A stretch of 64,000 nucleotides of DNA, taken from contig JAIXMN010000039.1 in NCBI GenBank assembly GCA_025716815.1, positions 1-64,000 of the forward strand. Reading direction: 5' to 3'. The notes beneath the pieces are model-generated. The model was not told the DNA's origin. It searched no databases and saw nothing but the letters and a program-made list of their open reading frames with translations. Positions 23,871-35,100 of this stretch are shown here, one piece after another; positions within the stretch are counted from its first letter, which is position 1, and every line of letters starts with the position of its first letter. The stretch is from Dichotomocladium elegans (lineage: Eukaryota > Mucoromycota > Mucoromycetes > Mucorales > Lichtheimiaceae). The translations under genes were made by a program, and so were the position numbers.

Positions 23871-24338
23871 TTATTGTGCATTAGACACAGGAATGCTGAG
23901 ACCTAATGTGTTGCAAATGGCCTCGTGGAAAACCTGCGGAGGCAAGTCGTTTGCTATGGTGACGAAGCGACAGGCAACCCTATCCCGGTTTTCAATCTCT
24001 TTACCCCTCGGAAGTGTCACTTGGATCGTGGCAAAGATTGCGTCAGTTGGGATTAATGTGCCCGACCGAAGTGGAGGAAGGAAAAACGCCAGAAAGCCGT
24101 TTTGGTTCGCCAAAGTGGTGATACTCGACTCAAAGCGAGCTGGCATTGCGTCGAACATCAGTCGAGGCTTCTCACATGGGATCTCCCTGTAATGGGAGAT
24201 GATTTTGCTCACAAATGCGAGCAAATCCTCTTCGGTTGTCTTCGCTGCTGGGCAGCGTACCGTCATCACCGTCGCGTTGTAGCTATTCATGGCAAGTAAT
24301 AACGAGTGGGAGGGGAAAGGTATGGGCTTTTCGGCCAT
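23871..24338 (-). CDS. Hypothetical 155-aa frame downstream of the transposase
   Basis: Open frame following the transposase remnant in the same direction, lying between the transposase and the left TIR. It includes segments such as PRLMFDAMPARFESSITTLA and FLAFFLPPLRSGTLIPTD. It overlaps the 3' part of the transposase in another frame. It is either a second element-encoded protein or an out-of-frame remnant of the transposase C-terminus; I cannot tell which. Confidence 0.35.
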   Translation of the reverse strand: MAEKPIPFPSHSLLLAMNSYNATVMTVRCPAAKTTEEDLLAFVSKIISHYREIPCEKPRLMFDAMPARFESSITTLANQNGFLAFFLPPLRSGTLIPTDAIFATIQVTLPRGKEIENRDRVACRFVTIANDLPPQVFHEAICNTLGLSIPVSNAQ

Positions 24339-25065
24339 CGACGTCCACCGCCACTCGTCGAAAAACGGTCTTCACTTTTGAGAAGAATTCCTCAATTGGG
24401 TTAAGGAACGGTAAGTATGTAAGTACACCATATGGTGCCCCCGGCCCTCCACTGCCTCACGGACGGCCTTGGTCTTGTGTATTGCCGCATTATCACAAAC
24501 CAGGTACCAACCTCGACGTCCATCGCGGTCCATGTCGTCCATCACCTCTGCAGGAAGGCGAGAAAGTCAGAGCTCTTGGTGCCACCTTTACCTTCCTTAA
24601 TGGAAGCACCTATCAACCCTTCATGGGAGATTGCAGCTAGTAATGTGCGGGGTCGCGTGTGCATCTTCTTAACCATGCCTCGAGCTGGCTCACCAACCAG
24701 AGACCACGCATAGTTGCGGCTCATCGAGAGGTTGTAAGATGCCTCAACAATGAAAACGCAATTCTTCTCGTAATCCAGTGCTCCTGATGAGATCCATTCC
24801 TGGACGTACGCCAAACGCTTGTCTTTGGTTTCGTCAGCATTCCTTTTCTCCAGGTAAAAAATGGCACGCTTAAGAGACAGTCGACACTGCCTCGTCAAAT
24901 ACTTGTATATGGTGGACAAGCCGAGTTGGACATCAAGTTTTGTGAGTTAAGCGGTCTGGATTTGTACCAAAGTCGCAGAATTGTATTTGGCGATAAAATC
25001 ATCAATGAAGGCACGTCCCTCCTCTGTAATCTTCTGCATGCGTCCAGATTTTCTTTTTTCTCTTG
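24314..25065 (-). pseudogene. DDE_3 (IS630/Tc1-like) transposase, inactivated
   Basis: N-terminal helix-turn-helix part (RMQKITEEGRAFIDDFIAKY, LGLSTIYKYLTRQC), then the catalytic core: CVFIVEASYNLSMSRNYAWS, where the family has a D before EA, so the first catalytic aspartate appears to be valine; LVCDNAAIHKT with the second aspartate; and FLNPIEEFFSKVKT with the glutamate. An in-frame TAA lies near 24947, and frameshifts lie near 24545 and near 24408. The element therefore cannot move itself, although its long TIRs could be acted on by a related transposase. Confidence 0.85.
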
Positions 25066-25391
25066 AGTTGACAGCTCAGACCTATATGTGATCTACTAAA
25101 TTGATGGATGGTGCAGATTGTGCATCAACGCGGGGCTGAAGAACAGTAGCTTGCAAATGAGGCCACCATGAGTAGATAGGACCATCTATGCACACACACA
25201 GTCGTAATGCAACACACTTTTTGGTTTTCGCAACTCAATGGATCCCGATTCAACCTTTTAATTACCTCTTGCGTCGAGTAATGAAACCTCACAAGCACTG
25301 ACAACCTGCGCCAGTCTACTCTCAGTCAGCTGCCGCAACTCTCGACATCCTTTCTCAGATCTCATACTCATTTCCAGCAAGCACTCGACTG
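25066..25391. other. Non-coding spacer between transposase and right TIR
   Basis: No open frame or recognised signal. It presumably holds the promoter of the former transposase gene. Confidence 0.5.
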
Positions 25392-26427
25392 ATTGCAACA
25401 GAGCCTCACTGATTATTCCTTCCTTTCCGTGTTTCCTTCGCTAGCCTGCGAGCGTTGTTTGTGATATATAAATATAAGTTTGTTGGCAAAATCAACAAGC
25501 TCTTTGCACCACGTCCGAAGTGTTGAAGACGACGGCCTCGTACTTTATTCGTTTTTCGGCAGAACTGAATGTGCTTTGTAATCTTTGCAAGAGCCAATCA
25601 CTTGCGGATTTACAAAGCATCTTAAAGAACCTGACGATGGCAGTTACCACAAAAGCGAGCTTTACAATCTTACGCGTCAAAAGTGGGGCATTCGGCTTTC
25701 CTTGAGTTGTCTGCGGGGTGTTCAGCGTCAATCTCAGCGTGAGCAGCGGAAGCATCACAGTTTTCTGATTTTGCGTTTGAATGCGTACAGTAAAAAAAAA
25801 GCGTGGAAGAAGAGCAATAAAAATTTTCTTGTGGGAGTCCCAGCCAGCTGTCTTTAGTTTCTTTTATAACGGAACTTCTCTTCACTAGAGTACTCTTCTT
25901 TGCTTCTCCTTTTATAGTAAAAGCTGGCCAGCCTCAACGTGCATAATAGCAAATACTTGTTCAAAGTCCCATACCTTATTAAATATTAATGGTAGCTTGT
26001 GTTCTGACTCTCCTTTGACCGATTATATGTTGCTCAGCACTAATAAACACTCACTTTGGTATTGCTCCCGTGCCACCAAAAAAAATATCCGAGTGCGTGT
26101 GTGTCACTCTAGCGTTTAATATTATTTACACTTTGCTACTTCCACTTAATATCTGGTATTATCCACGCACTGTGTTGTGCCTCGAAAATCACACCTTTTA
26201 TTTGTTACTTTCCGATTAATCTTTTTATCCTGCGCCTTGTGTCTTCTACTTAGACTTTGACCTTTACTTACTCTCCCTACGTCTTTTCAGCGGCGGACCT
26301 TGTCCCTTCCCTTATTTTTTCGTGGATTTAAAATGAAACATGTTGAGACCAACCTTCCTGCTTTTAAAATTACTTACACCTTGGTTTTATTTCCCCACTA
26401 CTGTACGAGAGGAAAGTAAAAATCCTG
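25392..26427 (-). repeat. Right long TIR of the Tc1/IS630-like element (about 1036 bp)
   Basis: Mirror of 22830-23860, ending AAAATCCTG followed by TA. Confidence 0.9.
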
Positions 26428-26484
26428 TACTGGCGCAATAACCAAAAGCGTATCCGGAATTTGCTTGAAGCTGAACGCGAAGAA

Positions 26485-27719
26485 ATGGAATATCCATCTA
26501 AGAGAGGCAGATCTGTACCAGGACGCCGCACTATTCACCGCGATCGTGTTCAGAGCGGTGAAAGGCTTTATCAGGATTACTTTGCTGAATACCCAAGGTA
26601 TCCAGCCAACCGCTTCCGGCGCCGTTTTCGGATGGGCCGAGACCTTTTCCTCCGAATTGTAAACGCTTTGGAGGACCATGACGAATATTTTCGTCAGAAA
26701 ACTGATGCAGCAGGAAAGCTCGGTCATTCGGCTCTCCAGAAAGCGACGATGGCCATGAGGCAGCTGGCTTATGGCACGAGCTCTGATATGTTTGACGAGT
26801 ACTTTGACATGGCAGAAAGTACCGGGTTGGAGGCTATGAAGCGGTTCTGTTCTGGCGTTATCAACGTATTTGGTGCCCAGTACCTTCGCTCCCCGGATGC
26901 ATCCGACCTGGAGAAGATACTGGCAGCGAATGCCAAACGTGGCTTTCCAGGAATGCTTGGCTCGCTAGATTCCATGCATTGGGTATGGAAAAATTGCCCA
27001 ACGGCATGGCACGGCCAATTTTCCGGCAAGGAGAAAGCGCCAACAGTAATCCTTGAAGCAGTTGCTTCAAGCGATTTATGGATTTGGCATGCCTTTTTTG
27101 GGCAACCTGGAACTCTGAATGATATCAATGTCTTGAATAGGTCCAATTTAATGGATAACATCGCGTCTGGACGTCTCCCTCCTGTCGAATTCAGTATCAA
27201 CAACAACAAGTATTCGATGGGATACTATTTGGCGGATGGAATATATCCAAAATGGTCGACTATTGTTCAGGCGTACGCTGAACCAAGAGGACAGCGCGAA
27301 CAGGTATGTAGCTACACTATTTTTGTATATCTGTTTCTAATATGGGGTTGTTTTCTTTATAGTATTTTACTACCGTCCATGAAAGCGTACGTAAAGATAT
27401 CGAGAGAGCTTTCGGGGTTCTTCAAGGCCGCTTCCAGATCATTTCCAGACCAGCAAGATTGTGGAAGCATTCCGACCTTGAAAAGGTCATGAAGGCATGC
27501 ATTATCATGCATAACATGATCGTCGAGGATGAGCGCGACGATGATGACCCGCAATATCTTCACGAAGAAGATCCTATTGCCCTGGTTTCCCGTCAAGATA
27601 ACAATAATCTTGAAGAGTTGACTGGCCGCGACAGGATGATCAAGGATCGGAATATCTCCATGCAACTACGAACAGACCTTTCGCATCATCTGTGGCAAAT
27701 GCGGGGGAATCAAGAATAA
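26485..27719 (+). CDS. PIF/Harbinger DDE transposase, two exons, intact
   Basis: Exons 26485-27303 and 27363-27719; the intron at 27304-27362 (59 bp, GTATGT...TATAG) joins in phase. The start given is the first ATG in frame, but the frame is open upstream to the insertion point at 26430 (YWRNNQKRIRNLLEAEREE), so the native start may have been cut off. Catalytic residues are all present: D in LGSLDSMHWVW, D in GTLNDINVLN, E in ERAFGVLQGRF. Other superfamily motifs are RFRRRFRM near the start and CIIMHNMIVEDE near the end. About 391 residues from this ATG, close to the usual size. It would excise and insert Harbinger copies with the help of the Myb-like partner on the opposite strand. Confidence 0.9.
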
Positions 27720-27727
27720 ACATTTTT

Positions 27728-28951
27728 TTATTGTGCGATGTTTCGCTTCTCCATTATTTCCTTTTGCATATGCTCATAATATGCACGTTGCATGTCTGTC
27801 AAAGTCGACATGTTGACAGACATGATCGCGTTCTCCTTCAATTCCTGAAGGAGCATATTCTTCCTGCGCATCTCCACGAGAAAAGCATCGTTTTGCTCGA
27901 TGTTCTTCTCGTGGATCTCGTCCCACTTGCGCTTTCGCTCCTCCAGCAGCTTCTGCTGCTTGCGGCCAGCAGGACGGGCATCAGAACTTTCGGCCCCATC
28001 ATTTCCAGACTCAGCACTAGACGCCTTGCCCTTTCCTTTGGCCGACCAGTCTTGCCAGCATGGCTGATCACACACGATCGGCCACACATACTCGAAGTCG
28101 AGACTTCGTTCTTCCGCCGCCAGGAACAAGTCTTTGGCGACATTATACTTCCAGCATAATTTAGTTATTACCATTATCATATTACAGGATTTTCAAGAAG
28201 AACTTTGCCACAAATTTTAGTTGTTCATATAGACAGTCTAGGTTTTTCGTTTTTTTTGCTTCAAAATCGAATACAAATTTTAGTATTTCGTTTCTCTTCT
28301 TCCTTCGAAATTAGAATGAGACATAAATGGTTGGCCTCCCAAAACTATTCTGGTGTAAAAAGAGGAGAAGGAGAACTTATCTATAGCCTTGATTGAAATG
28401 TTCTTGCTGCTATTGCCTTTTAATTTGACAAAAGGGTAGCAACGAAATACTAAAATTTGTATTCGAATTTGAAGCCAAAAAAAACGAAAAACCTAGACGG
28501 TCTATATGAACGACTAAATTTTGTGGCAAACTTCTTCTTGAAAATCCTGTATATACCGCTACACCTAGGATCAAGTACTTACGACGTCGCCATCGTTCTG
28601 TCCACTGCCCCGTTCGCGCTCGGCTCTGGCCTTGTAGCCGGCAAACTTCAGGAGCTCCTTCTTTATTTTTTGCCAGCGGCTGGCCAGACCGCCCACCTCT
28701 TGCTGGGAATATCCTCCTCCCCACTTCGACAGTCTGGTGGATTCATAATCGTCCAGTACGCGTCTCCAGAATTCCTTCTCAGTTTGGCTGTTGCCGCTGA
28801 TTCCATCCGTGGAGACGCGGACCCAAGCATGCGCCAGCATCTTGTCCTCATCTGGCTTATAGCCAGTGCTTCGATTGCCTTTTCTCACAGGCCCCGATGA
28901 AACGTTGGAGATAGCGTTGTCAATGGCGGTGGTGATAGCAGGGTTGGACAT
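27728..28951 (-). CDS. Myb/SANT-like accessory protein of the Harbinger element, intron interrupted by a MITE
   Basis: Exon 1 is 28951-28583 (ATG at 28951) and exon 2 is 28147-27728. Exon 1 holds a trihelix Myb/SANT-like domain (YKPDEDKMLAHAWVRVSTDG ... FWRRVLDDYE ... RWQKIKKELLKF). Exon 2 continues with YNVAKDLFLAAEERSLDFEY, WPIVCDQPCWQDW, then a long charged coiled-coil tail (LLEERKRKWDEIHEKNIEQN). In this superfamily such a protein brings the transposase to the TIRs and the nucleus. The intron at 28148-28582 (435 bp, GTAAGT ... GGAAG) is in phase 0 at both ends; without the 365-bp MITE and one TA it would be about 68 bp, like other introns here, so the gene may still work. Confidence 0.8.
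28185..28549. mobile_element. MITE copy 2 (365 bp) in an intron
   Basis: Same ends and interior as copy 1, TA on both sides (28183-28184 and 28550-28551). It lies wholly inside the intron of the Myb/SANT-like gene. Confidence 0.92.
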
Positions 28952-29190
28952 GTTTAAAAAAAAAGGGACGAGTAAAAAGAAGTATCCAAAGTTACAGGTT
29001 ATCGGGGAAACTGAAATATAGAAAAACGGTAGGGAGCCTTGCTATCTTTAGCAAGCGGGGACCTTGGCACGAAGCAAATTTTTGAAAATAGCAATCGTTT
29101 AGAAAAACCGCTGGGGATGCACATTTCTATTTCTATTTCTAAATATAGGGAAGTCACTATGTTTTAGAAATACTGCTGGGGTTGCTCTAA

Positions 29191-29886
29191 GGGGAGGAAA
29201 GGCACGTCGATATTTCGACAACTGCAGCGTGCCCTTTTTATTTTCCTACTCTATCGTTCTCTCCGTTTGATTTTAAGCTTGAAAAGCTTTCCAGCAGCCC
29301 CTTCGTTCGCCTTCCCATTGGTGTCGTCCACCCACCTTTATGCTCACACTGCAATGGACTGGTCAACAGACATCTTTCCGGTCTAGCTGCACAGAAATGG
29401 CGACGGATGACAAGGAAAGAATAGCGGATGCCGAGTCTGGTGCATTTCAGTAATTGCTCGTTGCCCAGCGTTCACCGTTTTTGCTCTTAATCATGCAAAT
29501 GCGCGAGTTATGTGTGCAAAGATAGATTGCGAAAAATGTAGTGATGCTATATGAACAAAATAAAAGTGCGTTCCAACAGTGATTTTGCAGTAACCAAATG
29601 GGATTACTGAAACCAATCACTTACACTAATTGCGCGATTATCTTTGTCAACCAAATCCATAAAAACGAATTGTCTTGACGATAAAATAATATTTCAATTT
29701 CGAACAACCTCTCTTTGGCATCGACCTTCGAAATGATGGCGAACAACTAAGCTGGGGAAGACGAATTCAACTGCCGCTGGCGGCCAAATTCGGCGCTGCA
29801 GGTTGCCAACAACCAAAGCTTCTATGCCCAATTCCCTTTCAACAATGGCCAACTAAAAAACACGGTGACGAACAACTAATCCTTAA
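29191..29886. other. Stretch with no recognised gene
   Basis: No convincing open frame. A short palindrome TTAAGCTTGAAAAGCTT lies near 29272. Nothing else can be supported. Confidence 0.5.
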
Positions 29887-29911
29887 GGCAAAATTCTTCT
29901 TGAAAATCCTG
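29887..29911. mobile_element. Isolated right end of a CAGGATTTTC-type element
   Basis: GCAAAATTCTTCTTGAAAATCCTG followed by TA matches the right terminus of the MITE family with small changes. No left partner is found next to it. It directly abuts the truncated gypsy B and may mark what removed the 5' part of B. Confidence 0.6.
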
Positions 29912-30437
29912 TAACTCCACCCCATTGTCGCCTAACCCTATGCCCACGTCGGTTCATATTCTGGAAGTCCATCGATTACAAGAAACTCGGGAGCTCGCCA
30001 CACAACGTCTTCACGACAATGCCGCAAAAGACAAAGCTTGCTGGGATGCACTTATCCAGCCGCAGCAGTTCTCCATAGGTGACCACGTGCTTCTACGCCA
30101 TGAAAACAAATTGAGTCTCGAATATAATTGGAAGGGCCCCTTTCGAGTTCTCGCTTGCAACTATGACACCAACATATATAAGCTCAGTGACCTCCAAGGC
30201 CGCGGATATTCCTCCTGGGTCCACACCGATCGCCTCCGACCTATCCACACTGGTTCTCCAGTCACCCAAGACCCTTGGTATGACCCGACTGCTGCTCGAG
30301 CTGCTGAACGACGCCATCTGGAAGCTGCCGCTGCCGCCAATGCCCAGTTATCCATGTTGTCCGAGGACGACCAACCTTCTGCGGAGGGGGTATTGTTGTG
30401 TATGAATTCTGGAGCCAATCAGATCGACTTGCTGTAG
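29912..30437 (+). pseudogene. Gypsy B remnant: integrase C-terminus
   Basis: Only the C-terminal part of a Ty3/gypsy Pol remains: a helical segment (LQETRELATQRLHDNAAKDK), the GPY/F-like block SLEYNWKGPFRVL, SSWVHTDRLRPIH and the tail PWYDPTAARAAERRHLEAA shared with elements C, D and F. The frame runs on into the LTR, which starts at 30394 after the purine-rich GCGGAGGGGGTAT. The 5' part of the element is missing. Confidence 0.85.
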
Positions 30438-30693
30438 GGACCCAAAAAGGGGATTATTGGAGAACATCTACCCATGACTCCATCGACGTCCCTGTCGACT
30501 GCATTTATTGTACGGGTTGCATTTATTAACCCATCTACATTTATTAATTCGTTAAGCCATGGCAATGAGTATGAAGATACCAGACTGGCCCTTCCACTTT
30601 AACTAATATAAATACCTGGGTGTTTGTCGTAAATAAAACGGGGACACTACTAAATTAATTATCACTGCCCATCACTATCGCTGGCTAAGGTTT
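30394..30693 (+). mobile_element. Gypsy B 3' LTR, left portion
   Basis: Starts TGTTGTG after a polypurine tract; TATA-like TATAAATA near 30609. It is interrupted at 30693 by gypsy A and resumes at 36404-36424 and 36817-36825 (end CGACA). The reassembled LTR is about 326 bp. Confidence 0.8.
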
Positions 30694-31169
30694 TGTCATG
30701 ATTCAACCCGACGTGCCTGCCACAACACACGCAACAACGATCGACACTGCGATTCCAATACGCACCAAATACCCACTCCACCTGTTCTTTACATACATAC
30801 TCCTTCTTCTCTTATTAAGTACATTATCTATACCTTACTCACGATCCAGAACACAATATATATATCCACCCTATCCTTAGTCAAAATAAAATCAATCAGT
30901 TATCTTGTTTCTTCGTTTCCATACGAATCCATCTGGTTCACCTCTTGTCTTGGCCTCCGTGCTTCTTGTCCCTTCCATCCTTGTATCGTTCCAATCCAGC
31001 TCGATACTTCTTCCTTCCTCTTGGCCTCCGCGCTTCTGTCTTCTTTCTCTTGTTCTATTTTCTTGTTCTGTCTTGTCTTGTTGGAAAGCGCTTAGCACCT
31101 TCCTGCCCTTTCTTCCATCTTCCTCCTATTCCAACCCAATCCCAGTAAAACCTCACCAAAACCTTTACA
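30694..31169 (+). repeat. Gypsy A 5' LTR
   Basis: 476 bp, TG...CA. AATATATATATCC near 30855 is a candidate TATA region, and pyrimidine-rich R/U5 sequence follows. Confidence 0.92.
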
Positions 31170-31330
31170 CTATAACTGATTCATTTTGTGCTACCCGCTT
31201 TCTTCTTCCCTGCATCATTGTTCTGTCAAAACCCCTTTTTGGAATCTTCCCTCCCTTTTTCATTTAATTTCTGCATTGACTTATATTAACTTCTGCACTC
31301 TTACTATCTTCACTATTTATTTTTTATTTC

Positions 31331-32176
31331 ATGCCGGAATCCAACACTCAGACCACTGGAGCCACCGAGGTTACCGCCGCCATGGCAAACCTGTCATTAG
31401 CTGCGAATCAACTCACTGTGCCTGTCAACCAGCCAATGTTTTTTACGGGTAAGTCATCTGACATCCGCAGGTTCCTGTCACAGGTGAATCTGTACATCCA
31501 TGCAAACCCGCAACGCTTCACGTCCGACTTTGCGAAGGTCTCGTTTATGATCTCGTACCTGTCGGAGGTAGCATTCGAATGGGCCCAACCGTATCTCGAA
31601 AACCTTGGCACAGACGACATGGACCCATGCTTGAACAACTTCGCCGAATTCCTGGCAACATTCCGTCTTGCATTTGGTGAGGCTAACGAGCAGGAGGCTC
31701 TAGAACGTGAGCTCCTTACTTTGCGCCAGGGCTCCAAGGCAGCCAACGAGCACGCTGCCACCTTCCGCCGCCTTGCCATGCGCTCCGGTTTTGACGTTGT
31801 TGCCTTGCGCGCCATTTTCCGTGAATCATTGTCCGATCGACTCAAGGATAGCTTGGCAACCCGCGACATGCCAAGTGATCTGTGGGAGTATGTGGGAAAG
31901 GTAATCGAGCTCGACAATCGCCTGCGCGAAAGAAACGGCGAGCGTCGCAACAACCAGCGACAGCCCAGATTTGTGCCATTCAGGGCCCCGCCACCAACCA
32001 ATAATGACGTGCAACCTATGGACCTGGACGCCGCCAAGGCTCAGTACAAGCCGCTCTCTGCTGAGGAGAAGAGCCGCCGCCGCAACCTTGGCTTGTGTAT
32101 GTACTGTGCTGCTGAGGGACACACCGCCGCCGTATGCCCTAACAAGAAGGGAAAAGGCAAATCCCAAGGGCTGTAA
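31331..32176 (+). CDS. Gypsy A Gag (capsid + one CCHC zinc knuckle)
   Basis: 281 aa, intact. A Ty3/gypsy capsid-type region lies at roughly residues 35-200 (FFTGKSSDIRRFLSQVNLYI, EWAQPYLENL), followed by a basic linker and one CCHC knuckle, CMYCAAEGHTAAVC, near the C-terminus. It would package the element RNA into particles. The start is the ATG at 31331, 162 bp after the LTR; a second ATG lies 17 codons further on. Pol follows in another frame 11 bp after the stop. Confidence 0.88.
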   Translation: MPESNTQTTGATEVTAAMANLSLAANQLTVPVNQPMFFTGKSSDIRRFLSQVNLYIHANPQRFTSDFAKVSFMISYLSEVAFEWAQPYLENLGTDDMDPCLNNFAEFLATFRLAFGEANEQEALERELLTLRQGSKAANEHAATFRRLAMRSGFDVVALRAIFRESLSDRLKDSLATRDMPSDLWEYVGKVIELDNRLRERNGERRNNQRQPRFVPFRAPPPTNNDVQPMDLDAAKAQYKPLSAEEKSRRRNLGLCMYCAAEGHTAAVCPNKKGKGKSQGL

Positions 32177-32187
32177 GAGAGTATCCC

Positions 32188-35100
32188 TTGGGTTGGCACT
32201 ATATTTTTTTCAATAAACCCACCTCTATTGAAACCAAACCTCTCGCCTCACACACTCTGTGTTCCTCGTCCTCCTGTGCACCCACAACATCTCCTCCAAT
32301 TCACATGCCTCTACAAATCCCTGTAACTTTGAAAATTGGCGACATAACACTCGACACCACAGCCATGATCGACTCGGGGTCAATGGAGAATTTTATTGAC
32401 CAGAGTTTCGTCCAGCAGCATCGATTACCACTCGCCGAGAACAGGAACCCCTTACATGTCCGCACCGTCGATGGCCGTTCAATATTGTCCGGTCTTATAA
32501 TGCATAATTGCCCAGCACACATGGCTAGTGGTCAGCACCAAGAACACGTCGCCTTACATGTAACCTCCTTGGGCCAATACTCAGTCATCCTTGGTATGCC
32601 TTGGTTACAGAAACACAACCCAACAATCAATTGGCATACAGGGCGAGTCCTCTTTGTCTCTGAGACATGCTCAGAATCCTGTCTACCAGCAGCCCCAGCT
32701 GTTCAAGCAATGTCACCACCGACCTCAGCAACAAGCGCATCAGTGGCCAACATCCAACTAGTGGGTGCCACCACGATGAAGAAGCTAATCGAGCAAGAAC
32801 ACGAAGCCTTTGCCCTCCGACTTGATCTTAAAGGCTGCCCCATGACGATTGCCAGCCTGACTAGTAGCGAGCCAATATCCACTACGCCTAGTATTCCCAG
32901 GAAGTATAACGCATTTTCTGACGTTTTCGATGAAGAACAGGCAAACTCCCTACCAAGTCGTCGACCTGGAGTAGATCATACTATCACACTCACCGAAGGA
33001 AGCCAGTACCATATGGACCGATCTATTCTCTGTCGCAGGAAGAGCTCGACGTTCTGGCTGACTACATCAAGACTAACCTCGAGAATGGCATCATCAGCCC
33101 ATCAACGAGTCCAGCTGGCGCGCCGATCTTGTTTGTCAAGAAGAAAGACGGGTCGCTTCGTCTTTGCGCCGACTATCGAGGATTAAACAAGATCACAGTC
33201 AAGAATCGCTACCCCTTGCCACTTATTAACGAGATGCTAGATCGATTATCCTCCGCCACAATCTTCACTAAGCTTGATATCCGCAACGCCTACCATCGTA
33301 TCCGCATTGCTGAGGGTGATGAGTGGAAAACGGCCTTCCGCACACGATATGGCCACTTCCAGTATAACGTAATGCCATTCGGTCTGACCAATGCACCAGC
33401 TTCATTCCAGGCTCTGATTAATGATGTTCTCCGTGAATATCTTGATCATTTCGTTGTGGTCTACCTCGACGACATCCTAATATTCAGCGACGATCAGGAA
33501 AAACACGACAAGCATGTCCAACTTGTTCTCGAGAAGCTCCGTATTGCTGGGTTATACGCCAAAGCCGAGAAGTGCGAATTCGACGTCAGTGAGGTTGAAT
33601 TTTTGGGTTTTCGCGTAGGTCGCTCCGGCGTCGCCATGGATCCAGCTAAAGTCGCCTGCGTCATTGACTGGCCAACGCCCCAAAACGCACACGACATTCA
33701 GGTCTTCCTTGGGTTTGCCAACTTCTACCGTCGCTTCATCCCGGATTACTCACGCATTGTAACCCCACTCACCTCGTTGCTCAAGAAAAATGTTGCTTTT
33801 GCATGGTCTACTGTCCAGGAACATGCGTTCAAAACCCTCAAACAACGCTTCACGTCCGCGCCGATTTTACAGCATTTTAACCCGTATGCCCGGTATTCAT
33901 AGAAACAGATGCCTCCGATTTTGCTCTAGCCGGCGTCCTGAACCAAAAAGGCCCCGATGGTAACCTTCATCCTGTCGCATTCCATAGCCGGAAACTCCAC
34001 CCTGCCGAAGTCAACTACGATATATTTGACAAAGAGCTGCTCGCGATTATTGACAGTTTCCGGATGTGGCGCCACTATGTCCAAGGCGCGCGCCACCCTG
34101 TCACTGTGTACACAGATCACAAAAATCTCGAGCACTTCTTGGAGTTGAAAGGCCCAATGTTGAGTCGCCGACACGCTCGTTGGGCTCAATTACTTAGCCA
34201 GATCGACGATCTCCAGATCACGTATCGTCCAGGCTCAAAGAATCCAAAGGCCGATGCCCTCTCTCGACGCTCTGACATGGCCTTTCTGAAGGGGGAGGGC
34301 AGCAGCAAGCAACCAGTCCAGTCAGTCTTCAAGCCGGGTCAAATATCACTCGGCGCTCTCTCTAGTTGCCCCATGGATGTCATGCTGCAAGACAAGATCC
34401 GTGATGGCTACGAATCCGACTCCAAATGTGCACGACTGATCGACCTGACCCGACACCCCCTGAGCATCCCACCACGCCTCCGCCAACAGATGGAGCAATA
34501 TAGCTTTGACAGTGACTCTGGTTTTCTTCTCCGGGATGGTCGCGTATATGTCCCCGATAACAACGATATCAAGCTCCACTTGCTGCGCACCCACCATGAT
34601 ATCCGGACAGCAGGGCATTTCGGTCGTGCAAAGACGTGTGAACTCTTGTCTCGGTCGTTCTACTGGCCTGGCATGCGTCGCTTCATCAATCGCTACGTGT
34701 CCAATTGTGCAGTATGCAAGCGTGCTAAACCATCTCACCAGGCACCTGTCGGCTATCTTAAGCCCCTGCCAATTCCACCACGGCCTTGGTCTTCCATCAG
34801 CATGGATTTCATCACCGGCTACCACGGTCGCTGGGATACAATTCCATATGGGTTGTAGTCGATCGACTTACGAAAATGGCACACTTCATCCCGTGCTCGG
34901 ACACCATTACTGCCAAGGATCTCGCCAAACTCTTCATCAAAGAGGTTTTCCGCCTCCATGGCCTCCCTGATGATATTGTATCAGACCGCGGTGCAGTATT
35001 CACATCGAGTTTTTGGCGCTCCCTTCTCAGACTTTTGGGTATCAAGGCGAATATGTCCACAGCATTTCACCCGCAGACAGATGGACAAACAGAACGCACT

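Larger units (their letters stand above)
22830..26427 (-). mobile_element. Tc1/IS630-like DDE element with about 1.03-kb TIRs (3598 bp)
   Basis: Ends CAGGATTTTTACTTTCC and its inverse; TA on both sides (22828-22829 and 26428-26429). The inverted repeats cover 22830-23860 and 25392-26427, so some 57% of the element is TIR. Between them lies a decayed DDE_3-type transposase on the minus strand. The terminal nine bases CAGGATTTT are the same as those of the MITE family in this window. Confidence 0.9.
26428..29190 (+). mobile_element. PIF/Harbinger element, left end missing
   Basis: Carries the two genes typical of the superfamily: a DDE transposase (plus strand) and a Myb/SANT-like protein (minus strand), converging with 8 bp between stops. 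A possible right end is at 29187, reading inward GAGCAACCCCAGCAG, followed by TAA at 29188-29190, which fits the 3-bp TWA targets of the superfamily; a related string lies just inside near 29105-29120. No matching left end is visible because the sequence joins the Tc1/IS630-like element at 26428. Confidence 0.7.

Noticed and set aside
26398..27665. Minus-strand frames opposite the Harbinger transposase
   Set aside because: They are antisense to a gene with all family motifs and contain none themselves.
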